39,345 bases of DNA from Moraxella sp. (GCA_030528385.1 JAUMYZ010000016.1:1-39345); one strand, 5' to 3'. Counted from the first letter of the stretch, positions 26,534 through 35,563 are shown. Notes: generated by a model not told the origin, from the sequence alone. Translations and numbers: made by a program.

Positions 26534-26876
26534 CTTGCACCCCTTGATTGCGTCCAGCTTCGCCATCGGACGGCTCTGGCTCATATGGTTTTAAAAACTT
26601 GAATGCCACACGCTCATTGTGAGTTGTGGCATATATCATGGCGTCTTTGTAGTGTGTAAAATCGGCTAGTATCGTGTTGCCATCTTTGTTCACACAACGC
26701 AAGCGGACGTATCGGTATTCAGGGCGGATAACGTAGCTAAGGGCAATGCCTTCAGCTTCCCACGTTTCCGTTTTTGGCTTTGCCAAATCAGGGAGTGGAT
26801 TGTGTATAGCTTCATTTTTAGTCCTTGTTGTCGTGAAATTCAATAAATTCAGCGCCACTTTTAAATACGGGTGCAT
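26526..26876 (-). CDS. Phage protein of unknown function
   Basis: A 116-residue protein without a recognised domain. The region GIALSYVIRPEYRYVRLRCV and KDAMIYATTHNERVAFKF suggests a compact alpha/beta fold; the C-terminus is acidic (EPEPSDGEAGRNQGVQDD). ATG 26876 overlaps the DUF6283-like gene by 16 bases and has no ribosome binding site. A better site, AAGGA six bases before an ATG at 26815-26813, lies in another frame, so the true start is uncertain and a frameshift near the N-terminus is possible. Confidence 0.5.
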   Translation of the reverse strand: MHPYLKVALNLLNFTTTRTKNEAIHNPLPDLAKPKTETWEAEGIALSYVIRPEYRYVRLRCVNKDGNTILADFTHYKDAMIYATTHNERVAFKFLKPYEPEPSDGEAGRNQGVQDD

Positions 26877-27196
26877 TGGTATCTAACTGGCTGGGGCTCA
26901 TAGATACCAAGTGCAACTGCCATTCTTAGTGCTTGGGATTGGGCAGTCGCCCGCTTATTTTCAAGCATGATTAACGCCCCTGCACAAAACTGGTGGTCTT
27001 TTTGGTGGACAAAATTGCCCTGTTTATCATGACTGTCTTGGGAATGGTCATGTGTTTTGTGGCAGGGAAATAATCCACCATCAAGCAGATTGTCGTAGAT
27101 TTCTGTTGCCCGTGCTTCACCGAGCCAGCCCCGTTGATGGGGCTTGTCGTTTCTAAATGGGCAGTCTTTGCAGGGTTTTTTAAGATTGAATTTCAT
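26861..27196 (-). CDS. Cysteine-rich phage protein, DUF6283-like
   Basis: A 111-residue protein starting MKFNLKKPCKDCPFRNDKP with a C-x(2)-C-P-F-R motif, then RATEIYDNLLDGGLFPCHKT, HQFCAGALIMLEN and RMAVALGIYEP. The cysteine and histidine spacing (CxxCPFR, CHKT, CAG) suggests a metal-binding fold and matches phage proteins known as DUF6283. Function unknown. ATG 27196 has GGAG seven bases upstream; it sits 4 bases after the preceding gene. Confidence 0.65.
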   Translation of the reverse strand: MKFNLKKPCKDCPFRNDKPHQRGWLGEARATEIYDNLLDGGLFPCHKTHDHSQDSHDKQGNFVHQKDHQFCAGALIMLENKRATAQSQALRMAVALGIYEPQPVRYQCTRI

Positions 27197-27200
27197 GGGG

Positions 27201-27386
27201 TTACTCCACGTTTTCTAAAACATCTGTAACGACATTTAAAGCGTAATTAAGTGTCTTAAGAATAATTTGACTACGCTTAGGGTTGCTTATTGATGTATTC
27301 TCAATACGATTAGTGTCTAATTCATATTCAATTTTGTTAATCAAGGCTTGGAAATCTACATCAACTTCAACTTTCATATTAGACAT
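27201..27386 (-). CDS. Small phage protein of unknown function
   Basis: A 61-residue, acidic, probably helical protein (MSNMKVEVDVDFQALINKIE, YELDTNRIENTSI, ILKTLNYALNVVTDVLENVE). No domain recognised. ATG 27386 has AGGAG seven bases upstream. It is the first gene of the minus-strand block; the sequence beyond it changes abruptly into a truncated methyltransferase on the other strand, so upstream genes of this operon may have been lost. Confidence 0.5.
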   Translation of the reverse strand: MSNMKVEVDVDFQALINKIEYELDTNRIENTSISNPKRSQIILKTLNYALNVVTDVLENVE

Positions 27387-27416
27387 TTCTTACTCCTGCT
27401 TATCGGTCAGTAATTT

Positions 27417-27824
27417 ATGGACAAGGGCTATCAAGTATTAAGCACTGATTTAATAGACAGGGGATTTGGAACGGGTGGCATAGATTTTTTAACCACCAAT
27501 CAACGCTTTGATGGCGGGGTAATCATCACCAATCCGCCATTTAAGCACGCCAATCAATTTGTAACAACTGCCATCAATAAAATCTCTGATGGTGATTGGG
27601 TGTGCTTATTTTTACGCACATTGTTTTTAGAAGGTAAAATAAGAAAAAACTATTTGAGCAATATCCACCTAAATATGTGTATGTATCATCAGGCAGAATT
27701 ACTTGTAAAAAGCCAAATTATACAGGTAATCAATCCGCCATGAGTTTTAGCTGGTTTGTGTGGCAAAAAAGGTCATCACGGCGATACGATGGTAAGATGG
27801 TTTGATGTGGGGGATTACAGATGA
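27417..27824 (+). pseudogene. Truncated and frameshifted phage DNA methyltransferase
   Basis: The frame from 27417 (MDKGYQVLSTDLIDRGFGTG, GIDFL) continues to IITNPPFKHANQFV, the catalytic N/D-P-P-F motif of adenine-N6 methyltransferases. The SAM-binding motif I that should precede it is absent; an in-frame stop lies just upstream. Near 27645 the frame moves: KLFEQYPPKYVYVSSGRITC and SAMSFSWFVWQK continue in another frame, and near 27765 it moves again to KKGHHGDTMVRWFDVGDYR, ending in a TGA at 27822-27824. That stop overlaps the next ATG (ATGA), confirming that the shifted frames once formed the gene. It must be inactive. Confidence 0.7.
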
Positions 27825-28258
27825 CAGAATACAAAAACCTTGACATGATAAGACAAATGATGAGCCAAAAAAGCCCCAGTAACTTTAAAAGCAATGTTGG
27901 TCAATCCACCACCAATGATTTAGATTTGGCGGACGCCAGTGGCTGTTTGATGTACATCAGCAGACACACGCCCACCGACAACCCAAATCTTATGCGTACT
28001 GCCGTGGCGTGCTATGTACAAGACGATAAAAGACAAGCCTTTTATGATGAAGTGGTCAAACTGGCTCAAAATGGTTACCAATCCAAAAGATTGAGAAAGA
28101 AACACGCCAAAAATCTTGCAAAGGCGGTGGTGATTGATACAATGCAGTGTGCTTTAACAGACAAGCAAAAAGCAAAAACGTTAGGTATTACCAAATCAAC
28201 ATTTTGCGAGCATCACGCCAAAGTATTTGACCAATTATCAGGGGGAAGTCATGGGTGA
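27821..28258 (+). CDS. Phage regulator-like protein, possible Q-type late antiterminator
   Basis: A 145-residue protein. The middle region is alpha-helical (KRQAFYDEVVKLAQNGYQSK, RLRKKHAKNLAKAVV), and the C-terminal part ALTDKQKAKTLGITKSTFCE has the spacing of a sigma-like helix-turn-helix. Position immediately before a promoter-terminator leader and the terminase genes is where lambda-like phages keep Q. I cannot prove the Q function from sequence; a generic late regulator is the safer reading. The start overlaps the end of the broken methyltransferase by 4 bases. Confidence 0.5.
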   Translation: MTEYKNLDMIRQMMSQKSPSNFKSNVGQSTTNDLDLADASGCLMYISRHTPTDNPNLMRTAVACYVQDDKRQAFYDEVVKLAQNGYQSKRLRKKHAKNLAKAVVIDTMQCALTDKQKAKTLGITKSTFCEHHAKVFDQLSGGSHG

Positions 28259-28343
28259 ATTAAGTCTTGCTGATGACACAGCAAAAGACTACTGGCGAAA
28301 AACATTTAAGTCTTGACAAAACCGAACAAAAATAGTACCATTT

Positions 28344-28352
28344 TGCTATAAT
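28344..28352 (+). promoter_or_regulatory. Extended -10 promoter, candidate phage late promoter
   Basis: TGCTATAAT at 28344-28352 is a consensus extended -10 element. A TTGACA lies at 28313-28318 but is 28 bases away, too far for a normal -35 box; the proper window has only GAACAA. Transcription should start near 28359, about 120 bases before the terminase small subunit. Confidence 0.5.
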
Positions 28353-28402
28353 GGTGTGAAGTATAGATATATACCTTTCGCTATTTTTTTAAATTAAAAT
28401 TA

Positions 28403-28459
28403 AACCCAAAGCAGTACGCTACCACGCCATGAGTGAACAGCCGAGCCTTTGGGTTTTTT
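28403..28459 (+). terminator. Leader terminator between late promoter and terminase
   Basis: AACCCAAAG (28403-28411) pairs with CTTTGGGTT (28447-28455), loop of 35 bases, followed by T to 28459. The 9-base-pair stem plus T run would stop a transcript starting near 28359 after about 100 bases, as tR' does in lambda. Confidence 0.55.
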
Positions 28460-28481
28460 ATTGCCCAACAAAGGAGGGCTT

Positions 28482-28898
28482 ATGACAGCAAAGAAGCCCA
28501 AGATGGGCAGACCAACGATTTATAGTGATGATTTGGCAACAGAGTTTCTGTATCGCATTGCCAAAGGTCGTTCAGTAAAAAGCGTGTGCGATGATGACGA
28601 TATGCCACACCGTGCCACGATTTATGAACGGCTGTCTCAAAATTCGGACTTTTCCGACAGGTACGCGCGTGCGTGCGAGCAAAGAGCTGACCAGTATTTT
28701 GATGAAATGCTGGATATTGCCGATAATGCCCTGCCAGAAGAAGTACAAAAAGCCAAATTGCAAATCGATAATCGAAAATGGGTACTTGCCCGTATGAATC
28801 CTGTTAAATATGGCGATAAAACGAACAAGGACGCAAATACCAAGGTTATTGATTTAATGGCAGATTTCATGAAGGAGTTATCAAATAAGGGGGAGTGA
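28482..28898 (+). CDS. Phage terminase small subunit
   Basis: A 138-residue protein. KKPKMGRPTIYSDDLATEFL begins a helix-turn-helix region (GRSVKSVCDDDDMPHRATIY), then YERLSQNSDFSDRYARACEQ and a long helix; this is the pattern of small terminase subunits that recognise the packaging site. ATG 28482 has AAGGAGGG seven bases upstream, the strongest ribosome binding site of the region. Its TGA overlaps the following terminase start. Confidence 0.85.
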   Translation: MTAKKPKMGRPTIYSDDLATEFLYRIAKGRSVKSVCDDDDMPHRATIYERLSQNSDFSDRYARACEQRADQYFDEMLDIADNALPEEVQKAKLQIDNRKWVLARMNPVKYGDKTNKDANTKVIDLMADFMKELSNKGE

Positions 28899-30372
28899 TG
28901 TTTGATAAGCTAAAAGACCCCTTATATCGCCTAAATAACCTGTATTACATTACCGATAAGACAGGCAAAAAGGTCAAATTTAACATGACTGCCGAACAGT
29001 TGGTATATTTTCAAGGTGAACACCACAAAAACATCATTTTAAAAGCACGGCAATTAGGTTTTACGACCCAAGTATGCATTATGCAACTTGATTGTGCGTT
29101 ATTTGAAAGTAAAAAGTGTGCGTTAATCGCCCATACCTTGCATGATGCCAAACGACTGTTTCGTGAAAAGGTCAAGTATGCGTATGACCATCTACCAGAG
29201 CTTATCAAACTTGCCAATCCTGTCAAGATTGAAACCAAAGAAGAATTGGTTTTTGACAATGGCGGTAGTATCACAGTCAGCACATCATTTCGTGGTGGGA
29301 CTCTGCAGCGTTTGCATGTCTCAGAGTTTGGTAAGATTTGTGCCAAATACCCAGACAAAGCCCGTGAGATAGTAACGGGGGCATTTGAAGCTGTGCCTAC
29401 CCATGGCATTGCCACGTTAGAAAGTACAGCAGAAGGTCGGCAGGGTTATTTTTATGAGTATTGCCAAATTGCCGAAAAACTAGCCTTAGTTGGCAAAGAC
29501 TTGACCGCCCAAGATTGGCGGTTTTTCTTTTTTGCTTGGTGGCAAAACCCTGATTATCAGATTGATGTTAGTGAGCCGTTGCCTGAGCGTTTAGTGGTGT
29601 ATTTTGACGAATTAAGAGCAAAACATGGCATTGAGACCACGCCCAATCAACAAGCATGGTACTACGCCAAAGAGAAAACCCTTGGCGATGATATGAAACG
29701 CGAATATCCGTCATTGCCAGCCGAAGCCTTTGAGCAATCCATTGAAGGGGCGTATTATGCTAAGCAATTTGCTTACTTGTACGCCAATAATCGCATTACC
29801 AAGTTGTCTGACAATAACCATCTGCCCATTGATACTTTTTGGGATTTGGGGGTGTCAGACAGCACCACGATTTGGTTTATCCGTACGGTGGGTGATGAGT
29901 TTCATGTGGTGGATTATTACGAAAACAGTGGCGAAGGTCTAAACCACTATTTGAAAGTCTTAAAAAGGGCTACAAATACGGTAGGCACGTTGCACCACAC
30001 GATATTGATAACCGCCAATTAGGGGCAAATCGTGCCAAAACTTTGCGTGAGCTTGCCCGTGATGGCTATGAGATTGATAAAGAGCGGTATGGCGTGAATT
30101 TTGATGTTGTGCCACGCACAACCAATGTCAATGAAGACATTGAAAAGGTTCGCCAAATCCTACCCAAATGTGCTTTTGATGCAATTAAGTGTGAACAAGG
30201 CATTAAAGCACTTGAAAGTTACCGCAAAGAGTGGAATGACAAACTTGGGGTATGGCGTGATAGACCGCTACATGATTGGTCGAGTCATGGGGCGGATGCG
30301 TTTAGGTATTTTGCAGTTTACCAGACCAAACAGCAGTATGCCTATACGACAACCTTGTCATTAACTTATTAA
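28898..30372 (+). pseudogene. Phage terminase large subunit, frameshifted near its C-terminus
   Basis: The packaging ATPase/nuclease. Visible: Walker A-like KARQLGFTTQV near residue 50, Walker B-like LQRLHVSEFGK, and the ASTAEGRQGYFYEY-type coupling region (LESTAEGRQGYFYEY). The RNase H-like nuclease domain begins with TFWDLGVSDSTTIWF and ends with LHDWSSHGADAFRYFA, whose aspartates are the metal ligands. The first frame runs to 30022 and ends in NTVGTLHHTILITAN; from about 29955 a second frame gives ESLKKGYKYGRHVAPHDIDN, then GANRAKTLRELARDGYEID and on to the stop at 30372. A one-base indel near 29950-29960 breaks the gene. The truncated product would lack the last nuclease aspartate. Confidence 0.85.
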
Positions 30373-30385
30373 GATTAAGATAATT

Positions 30386-31789
30386 ATGCTAATTGACACC
30401 AAGCACCCAGCCTATGTGGCAATGCAAAAGCGATGGCAACGTATGCAAGATGTATGCAATGGTGAAGATGTCATTAAGGCCAAAAGCACACTATATTTGC
30501 CTAAGCCAAATCCGCATGATTTAAGTGTTGAAAACGAGCTAAGATATAAAGAATATTTAGAGCGAGCGGTATTTATTGAAGTTACCAAAGACACACTGGA
30601 TAAATATGCAGGACAAGCGTTTGATACTGACCCTATTTTAAATGTTCATCAAAACCTAGCTTATTTACGCCAAAATGCCACAGGCAAAGGCTTAACGATT
30701 TATCAAGTTGCCCAAAAGTGCTTTATTGATTTGTTGCGTTATGGGCGATGTGGGGTATTGGTGGATTATCCTGATACCACGCCTTTTAAAAATCAAGACG
30801 GTGAAATACCACTAAATATTAGCGAAAATTTACACCCAAATTTGGCGTTTTATGATGCGTTTAGTATCATCAATTGGCGTATCGTAGATAATCAGCTTGT
30901 TATGGTGATTTTGGTAGAAAATATTGAAATGGTAAGTGGTGATGGTTTTGGTACGGATTATGTCAAGCAATATCGTTATTTGGGATTGGATGAGCTTGGA
31001 TATTTTGTTGAGATTTGGCAAGAAAGTAAGGGTGATTTAATACAAGTTGGTGAGCGTGTTTATCCTAAATTTAATAACCAGACATTAAAAAATATTCCAT
31101 TTATTATCATGGAAGCAGATGGTAATGATTTTAGCGAACAATCCATTCCGCTTGAAAGTTTAGCCAAAATTAACCTTGCTCACTATCGCAACAGTGCTGA
31201 TTATGAAGACAGTGTATTTCGTTGTGGACAGGTACAGCCCTTTTTAAGTGGGGTCAGTCGTGAGCGTTTGTAGTATTTAGAAGATAAGGACATTAAGATT
31301 GGTAGTGCCACCGCCTTAATGCTGGAACCTAACAGCAGTTTTGGCTATGCCCAAGCCAGCCCTAATTCACTAGTCTATGAAGCCATGCAAGACAAATATG
31401 CCATGATGAAACAATTGGGAGCAAAACTGATAGAAACAACCGCCAATAAAACTGCCACACAAGCCAGCCAAGAAAACAGCACACAAAACAGTATTGCCAG
31501 TATGTGTATTGCTAACATCAATGAAGCCTTTAATTTGGCGTTACAGTACATTTATCATTTTGCCAATTTGGATTATAAAGATGATGTATTATTCAAGGCA
31601 AAACAAGAATTTTATACACCAACACCAGAGCCTAGCATGATGACAGGTTTGATGGCGTTAGTTCAAAGTGGACTTGCACCAAAAAATGTTGTATTTAATT
31701 ATTTGCGTAAACATAATTTAATCAATAGCGAGCTTAGTGATGATGATTTGCAAGGCATGATTGAAGCGGATAATCCAGATGATTTATGA
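30386..31789 (+). pseudogene. DUF4055-type phage portal protein with an in-frame TAG
   Basis: About 467 codons. It opens MLIDTKHPAYVAMQKRWQRM, then RAVFIEVTKDTLDKYAGQAF, FIDLLRYGRCGVLVDYP and a C-terminal part KDIKIGSATALMLEPNSSFG, QDKYAMMKQLGAKLIE; together these match DUF4055 portal-like proteins. A TAG at 31271-31273 follows SGVSRERL, and the same frame continues YLEDKDIKIGSATAL, so a single substitution (for example CAG to TAG) splits it. Reading past the TAG restores a normal-length protein ending at 31789. The stop overlaps the next start (ATGA). Confidence 0.8.
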
Positions 31790-33327
31790 AACATATTATC
31801 AACCTTGAACGCCTAAAAAGCCAAATGGCAAAAGAATTTGGGATAACCGTAGAATAAATTAACCAATATCTACAAAAAGAATTCTTCAATAAAGAAATCA
31901 GCCAACTTAACCAAAGACAGCTTCGCCAGACACTTACCAATGCAAATGGTGAGTTAAAAAGACTTTTTGGGGCGTATGCTAATGACTTAAAAGAAGATTG
32001 GAGAAGACTATTTGACCATCACTATCAATTACAAGCAGGTGAAACTTACTGCCAGTATTTAAACACACCCAAAGCCTTACAAGCCTATGCCGATAAAATA
32101 TTTGATAAGCCATTGAGTTTAACAGCCAATACGGGCATTAGCCTCAATGAGCTTTTAGCAAAATTTAGTGATGATGAAGCCAAAAAAATCACCAATGCCA
32201 TACGGCTAGCACACCATGAAGGCTTGCCTAATAGTAAACTTGTGCAGATGATACGTGGTTCAAAAGCACAGCGTTATCAAGATGGGATATTGGCAACTAC
32301 AACCCGCCATGCTAAAACCATTGCCAACACAGGCACGGCGATTATGGCAAGCCAAGCCAAACAGCAATTCATCAAAGACAACAAAGATACCGTGTGTGGC
32401 ATTAAGGTGGTGGCAACCTTGGATTTACGCACCAGCGCCATTTGTCGGCATTTAGATGGTGAGTTTATGCCCATTGAAAGGGCTAAATATCCGCCATACC
32501 ATTTTAATTGTCGTTCGTCTTTTGAGATTATTTATGATGGTTATATACCGCCAAAACAGCGTGCCAGCATGAATGGTGTGGTGGAAAATCAAACTTATTA
32601 TGAGTGGTTAAAAACCCAACCCAACAATTATCAAGATGAGGTGTTAGGAAAAAAGCGTGCTAAACTGTTTCGTGATGGGGGTATGACTGCTGAAAAGTTT
32701 AAACAACTTCAATTTGATAGGATTTTTTTACCGATGAGTCTCAAAGAGCTTATTAAGGCTGAAAATGTAACGTCAATCGCAAAACCAAGTTATCAAATTG
32801 TGAGCTTACAAAACCTAAGACCACGTCAAAGTGAAGTTGTAAGGTTGCAACATGAACCAATTAAGCGTGGAGAGAAACCTAAAACACCAAGACCTGCTGA
32901 AGCTGAGTTAGCAGACTTATTGCAACAATATTTTGGTATTTACTTGGTGCGATATGATGACCGCTATCATAAGTCAAGCCCAATAGGCAATCCACCAGAC
33001 TTCGCCCAAAAAGACAATGATTTACCCGTTAAAAATTGGCAAACATTGGATATGATGTTTACCATGCTGGCTGATGACATCAAAGGTATTGTTGCAATGA
33101 ATTACACTATTAGCGAACATAAAAGACACGCTAGAAATTGGCGTGTGTTACAAGAGCAAATCATTGAACATATAGAAAAGTCTGATATTGTCCCACTTGA
33201 TTTACGTCATTGGAATCATGAAAATCGTACTAAAATTATTGATTTTGTGCTATCATTGATGAGCAGCAACGCAAAATCCTATTTATTGAGAAATGACCAT
33301 GGGTGTAATTTTTATAAACAATCGTGA
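31786..33327 (+). pseudogene. MuF-type head protein with long C-terminal extension, in-frame TAA at codon 24
   Basis: About 513 codons. ATG 31786 overlaps the portal stop; a TAA at 31855-31857 interrupts after MAKEFGITVE, and the same frame goes on open to 33327. A helical part precedes the MuF/SPP1 gp7 core with VVATLDLRTSAICRHLDGEF and YPPYHFNCRSSF (conserved Cys, His, Cys). YYEWLKTQPNNYQDEVLGKK then closes the MuF part. About 165 further residues after full-length residue 350 are not part of MuF proteins: EAELADLLQQYFGIYLVRYD, YTISEHKRHARNWRVL, PLDLRHWNHENRTKIIDFVL. MuF proteins of temperate phages often carry C-terminal toxin domains, so this is a candidate toxin. The family of the extension is not recognised. 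Confidence 0.8.
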
Positions 33328-33562
33328 AATTTGGTTGCCAAAATCTGTCTTTTTTGCAATTACAGATGATGTATTGGATTTTTTAAAAACCAAGATTGAT
33401 GAAAAAACTTACACACAAATTGCTGGTACTGCCAATGGTGTTGAGCAATTGGATTTGAGTGATTTGGACAACAATCTTATTAAACAAATACTTGATATTG
33501 CCAAACAAAATGGTGATAAATATGGTGAATTAAAACCATATATGGAAAAACTGATGAATTAA
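33293..33562 (+). CDS. Small protein behind the MuF extension, candidate immunity protein
   Basis: An 89-residue acidic protein, MTMGVIFINNREIWLPKSVF, FAITDDVLDFLKTKIDEKTY, LKPYMEKLMN at the end. No family recognised. It overlaps the 3' end of the MuF gene by 35 bases in another frame, and a terminator follows 34 bases after its stop, so it is tied to that gene. Its size, acidity and position fit immunity proteins of polymorphic toxins, but that is inference. A second ATG at 33299 is equally possible as the start. Confidence 0.6.
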   Translation: MTMGVIFINNREIWLPKSVFFAITDDVLDFLKTKIDEKTYTQIAGTANGVEQLDLSDLDNNLIKQILDIAKQNGDKYGELKPYMEKLMN

Positions 33563-33595
33563 TTTTTCTCTTAATCTCTTTCCACTAAACCACAG

Positions 33596-33618
33596 GCACC
33601 TTTTATAGGTGCTTTTTT
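33596..33618 (+). terminator. Terminator after the MuF extension and its small partner
   Basis: GCACCT (33596-33601) pairs with AGGTGC (33607-33612), loop TTTAT, followed by six T to 33618. It separates this pair from the scaffold gene. Confidence 0.65.
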
Positions 33619-33643
33619 CATGTCAAAAATTTCGGAGAAATAT

Positions 33644-34357
33644 ATGACACTTAGTTTTACCTTGAATGAAGAAGCATTTAACGGCTTAGAGAGCCATTTA
33701 CAAGGGTTGTATGCCAAACAAAATGATGGCAGTTATCAGCTCGCTATTGATGGCTTACCAAATACTGATGGATTAAAAGCCAAAAATGAACAGCTACTTG
33801 GCGAAACCAAAAAAGAGCGTGAAAAACGCAAAGAGCTAGAAGCTCAATTGGCACAAATTCAAGCTCAAAAACAAAAAGCAGATGAAGAAAGCCATAAGAA
33901 AAATGGCGATATTGAGGCTTTGGAGAAGTCTTATCAAGCTAAATTGGATAAGCTAAGCCATGACGCAACCCATCGTGAAGAGGCCCTAAAAAAGCAGATT
34001 TATGATTTGACCGTGGGACAAACAGCAAACAGTTTGGCTAATGAATTGGCAATTAAAGGTTCAGCAAACGTACTATTGCCACATATTCAAAACCGCCTAA
34101 TACTTGAAACAAGCGATGATGGGCAAAAAATCCGTGTGCTAGATTTGCAAGGCAATATCAGTGCATTAACCTTAGATGAATTGAAACAAGAATTTATGGC
34201 AAATGATGCGTTCAAGCCTTTGATTGCTGGCAATAGTGCTTCTGGTGGGGGTGCTGTGGGCGTAAATCGTGGTGTACGTGCAGTGCCAAAAACCCTAGCC
34301 GAGTGCAAAACAGATGATGAGCGTATTGCATGGCTAAATAACCAACATGGAGCATGA
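33644..34357 (+). CDS. Phage capsid scaffold-like protein
   Basis: A 237-residue protein dominated by a coiled coil (LKAKNEQLLGETKKEREKRK, ELEAQLAQIQAQKQKADEES) in the middle, with a globular C-terminal part and a flexible glycine-rich stretch (SASGGGAVGVNRG) before the final helix. This layout and the position directly before the coat gene are typical of siphovirus scaffolds (DUF6651-like). ATG 33644 has GGAG six bases upstream; an in-frame ATG at 33620 lies inside the preceding terminator and is less likely. It overlaps the coat gene by 4 bases. Confidence 0.75.
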   Translation: MTLSFTLNEEAFNGLESHLQGLYAKQNDGSYQLAIDGLPNTDGLKAKNEQLLGETKKEREKRKELEAQLAQIQAQKQKADEESHKKNGDIEALEKSYQAKLDKLSHDATHREEALKKQIYDLTVGQTANSLANELAIKGSANVLLPHIQNRLILETSDDGQKIRVLDLQGNISALTLDELKQEFMANDAFKPLIAGNSASGGGAVGVNRGVRAVPKTLAECKTDDERIAWLNNQHGA

Positions 34358-35310
34358 TGATGACTTTTGATTTAGTAAAATTTAACCAAGAAACCCACAC
34401 TGTGATGACCGAAGTCATCGCTCAACAAGTAGAGCTATTTAATGCTCAATCTAACGGCACAATCCAAATGCTCGCCAAGCCATTTCGGGGTGATTTTGAT
34501 GTATCGTCTATGTTTAAGGCAATTGCAGGACTTGTGCGTCATCGTGATGTAGAAAATGGACAAAACGCCATTTCATCAGCACGCCTAATCCAACATAAAA
34601 ACGTGGCGGTAAAAATTGCCACAGGTACGCCTGAAATCTTATGGGAGCCCGCACAGTATCAATGGACTTTGCAAAATCCACAGCTGGCAGCGATTAAAAT
34701 CGGTGAACAGCTTGGACGAGCCACCATTGCCGATATGCTAAATGCTGCCATTAAATGTGGTGTTTCAGACATCAAAGGCAATACCGCAGTCGTTGAAAGT
34801 GATGGCATAAAACCGCTTGATTTTGCTACCTTAACTCGTGGTGCAAGTCGTTTTGGTGACCGCTCAGGGGCGATTAGTGCGTGGGTCATGCACTCAGGGG
34901 CGTTAACGCAATTGCAACTAAATGCACTAGGTAACAACGAGCGTCTATTTACTTATGATAATGTCAGCGTACTAAGGGACCCACAAGGTCGCTTGTTTAT
35001 TGTTACTGATTGTCCTGATTTGGTGGATAGTGGCAAGCATAACATTTTGGGTTTGACCAAAGGTGGTATCATTATCAACAACCAAAATGATTTTAACAGC
35101 GTGATTGTACCAAAAACAGGCAAAGAGAATATTACCAATGCTTATCAAGCAGAATGGTCATATTCGGCGTCTGTTAAGGGTTATAATTGGGACACTACCG
35201 CAGGTGGGGCAAATCCAAACGCAGGTGCTTTGGCAGCGCCTACCAATTGGAAAAAGACAGCAAGTGATAACAAAGACACCGCAGGGGTGCTTGTCATCAG
35301 CAAGGCGTAA
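34354..35310 (+). CDS. Phage major coat protein
   Basis: A 318-residue protein immediately after the scaffold gene. Features: TVMTEVIAQQVELFNAQSNG, FRGDFDVSSMFKAIAGLVRH, AISAWVMHSGALTQLQLNAL, FTYDNVSVLRDPQGRLFIVT and NILGLTKGGIIINNQNDF, a set seen in phage coat proteins with the HK97 fold. The C-terminal part (YSYSASVKGYNW-like repeats, TAGGANPNAGALAAPTNW) is consistent. ATG 34354 overlaps the scaffold stop. Function is assigned on position plus pattern. Confidence 0.8.
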   Translation: MMMTFDLVKFNQETHTVMTEVIAQQVELFNAQSNGTIQMLAKPFRGDFDVSSMFKAIAGLVRHRDVENGQNAISSARLIQHKNVAVKIATGTPEILWEPAQYQWTLQNPQLAAIKIGEQLGRATIADMLNAAIKCGVSDIKGNTAVVESDGIKPLDFATLTRGASRFGDRSGAISAWVMHSGALTQLQLNALGNNERLFTYDNVSVLRDPQGRLFIVTDCPDLVDSGKHNILGLTKGGIIINNQNDFNSVIVPKTGKENITNAYQAEWSYSASVKGYNWDTTAGGANPNAGALAAPTNWKKTASDNKDTAGVLVISKA

Positions 35311-35321
35311 AGGGGTAGGGT

Positions 35322-35561
35322 ATGCGTATTTTGTACTTTACCACCGATTTTAGCGAGAAAAATCAAGCCTTTGCCAAAGAGTATGGTTTATTAATCCGCA
35401 ATGCTGGTGCGTATGGTGTGATTGACTTTGTGGAGCGGTGCGACATGGTCTTTGGCGAAATTCCAAAGGCTTATGAGCATTTACCAAAGTTTGAATTGCA
35501 AAAAAGCAAACAAGAGCCAAAACACAAAACCAAACAACCAAAGCTCAATGAGCAAGAATAA
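35322..35561 (+). CDS. Small phage protein of unknown function
   Basis: A 79-residue protein, MRILYFTTDFSEKNQAFAKE, YGLLIRNAGAYGVIDFVERC, then a lysine-rich tail (KSKQEPKHKTKQPKLNEQE). It follows the coat gene after 11 bases. The location suggests a decoration or head-completion protein, but nothing in the sequence proves it. A terminator follows directly. Confidence 0.6.
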   Translation: MRILYFTTDFSEKNQAFAKEYGLLIRNAGAYGVIDFVERCDMVFGEIPKAYEHLPKFELQKSKQEPKHKTKQPKLNEQE

Positions 35562-35563
35562 AA

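Noticed and set aside
28251-28316. A 21-codon frame (MGELSLADDTAKDYWRKTFKS) overlapping the end of the Q-like gene
   Set aside because: Too short to support as a gene; no domain. It has GGGGGAAG upstream, so translation is possible, but nothing else supports it.
28313-28352. TTGACA at 28313 and TATAAT at 28347 as one classical promoter
   Set aside because: The spacer is 28 bases, too long for sigma-70. Only the extended -10 element was kept.
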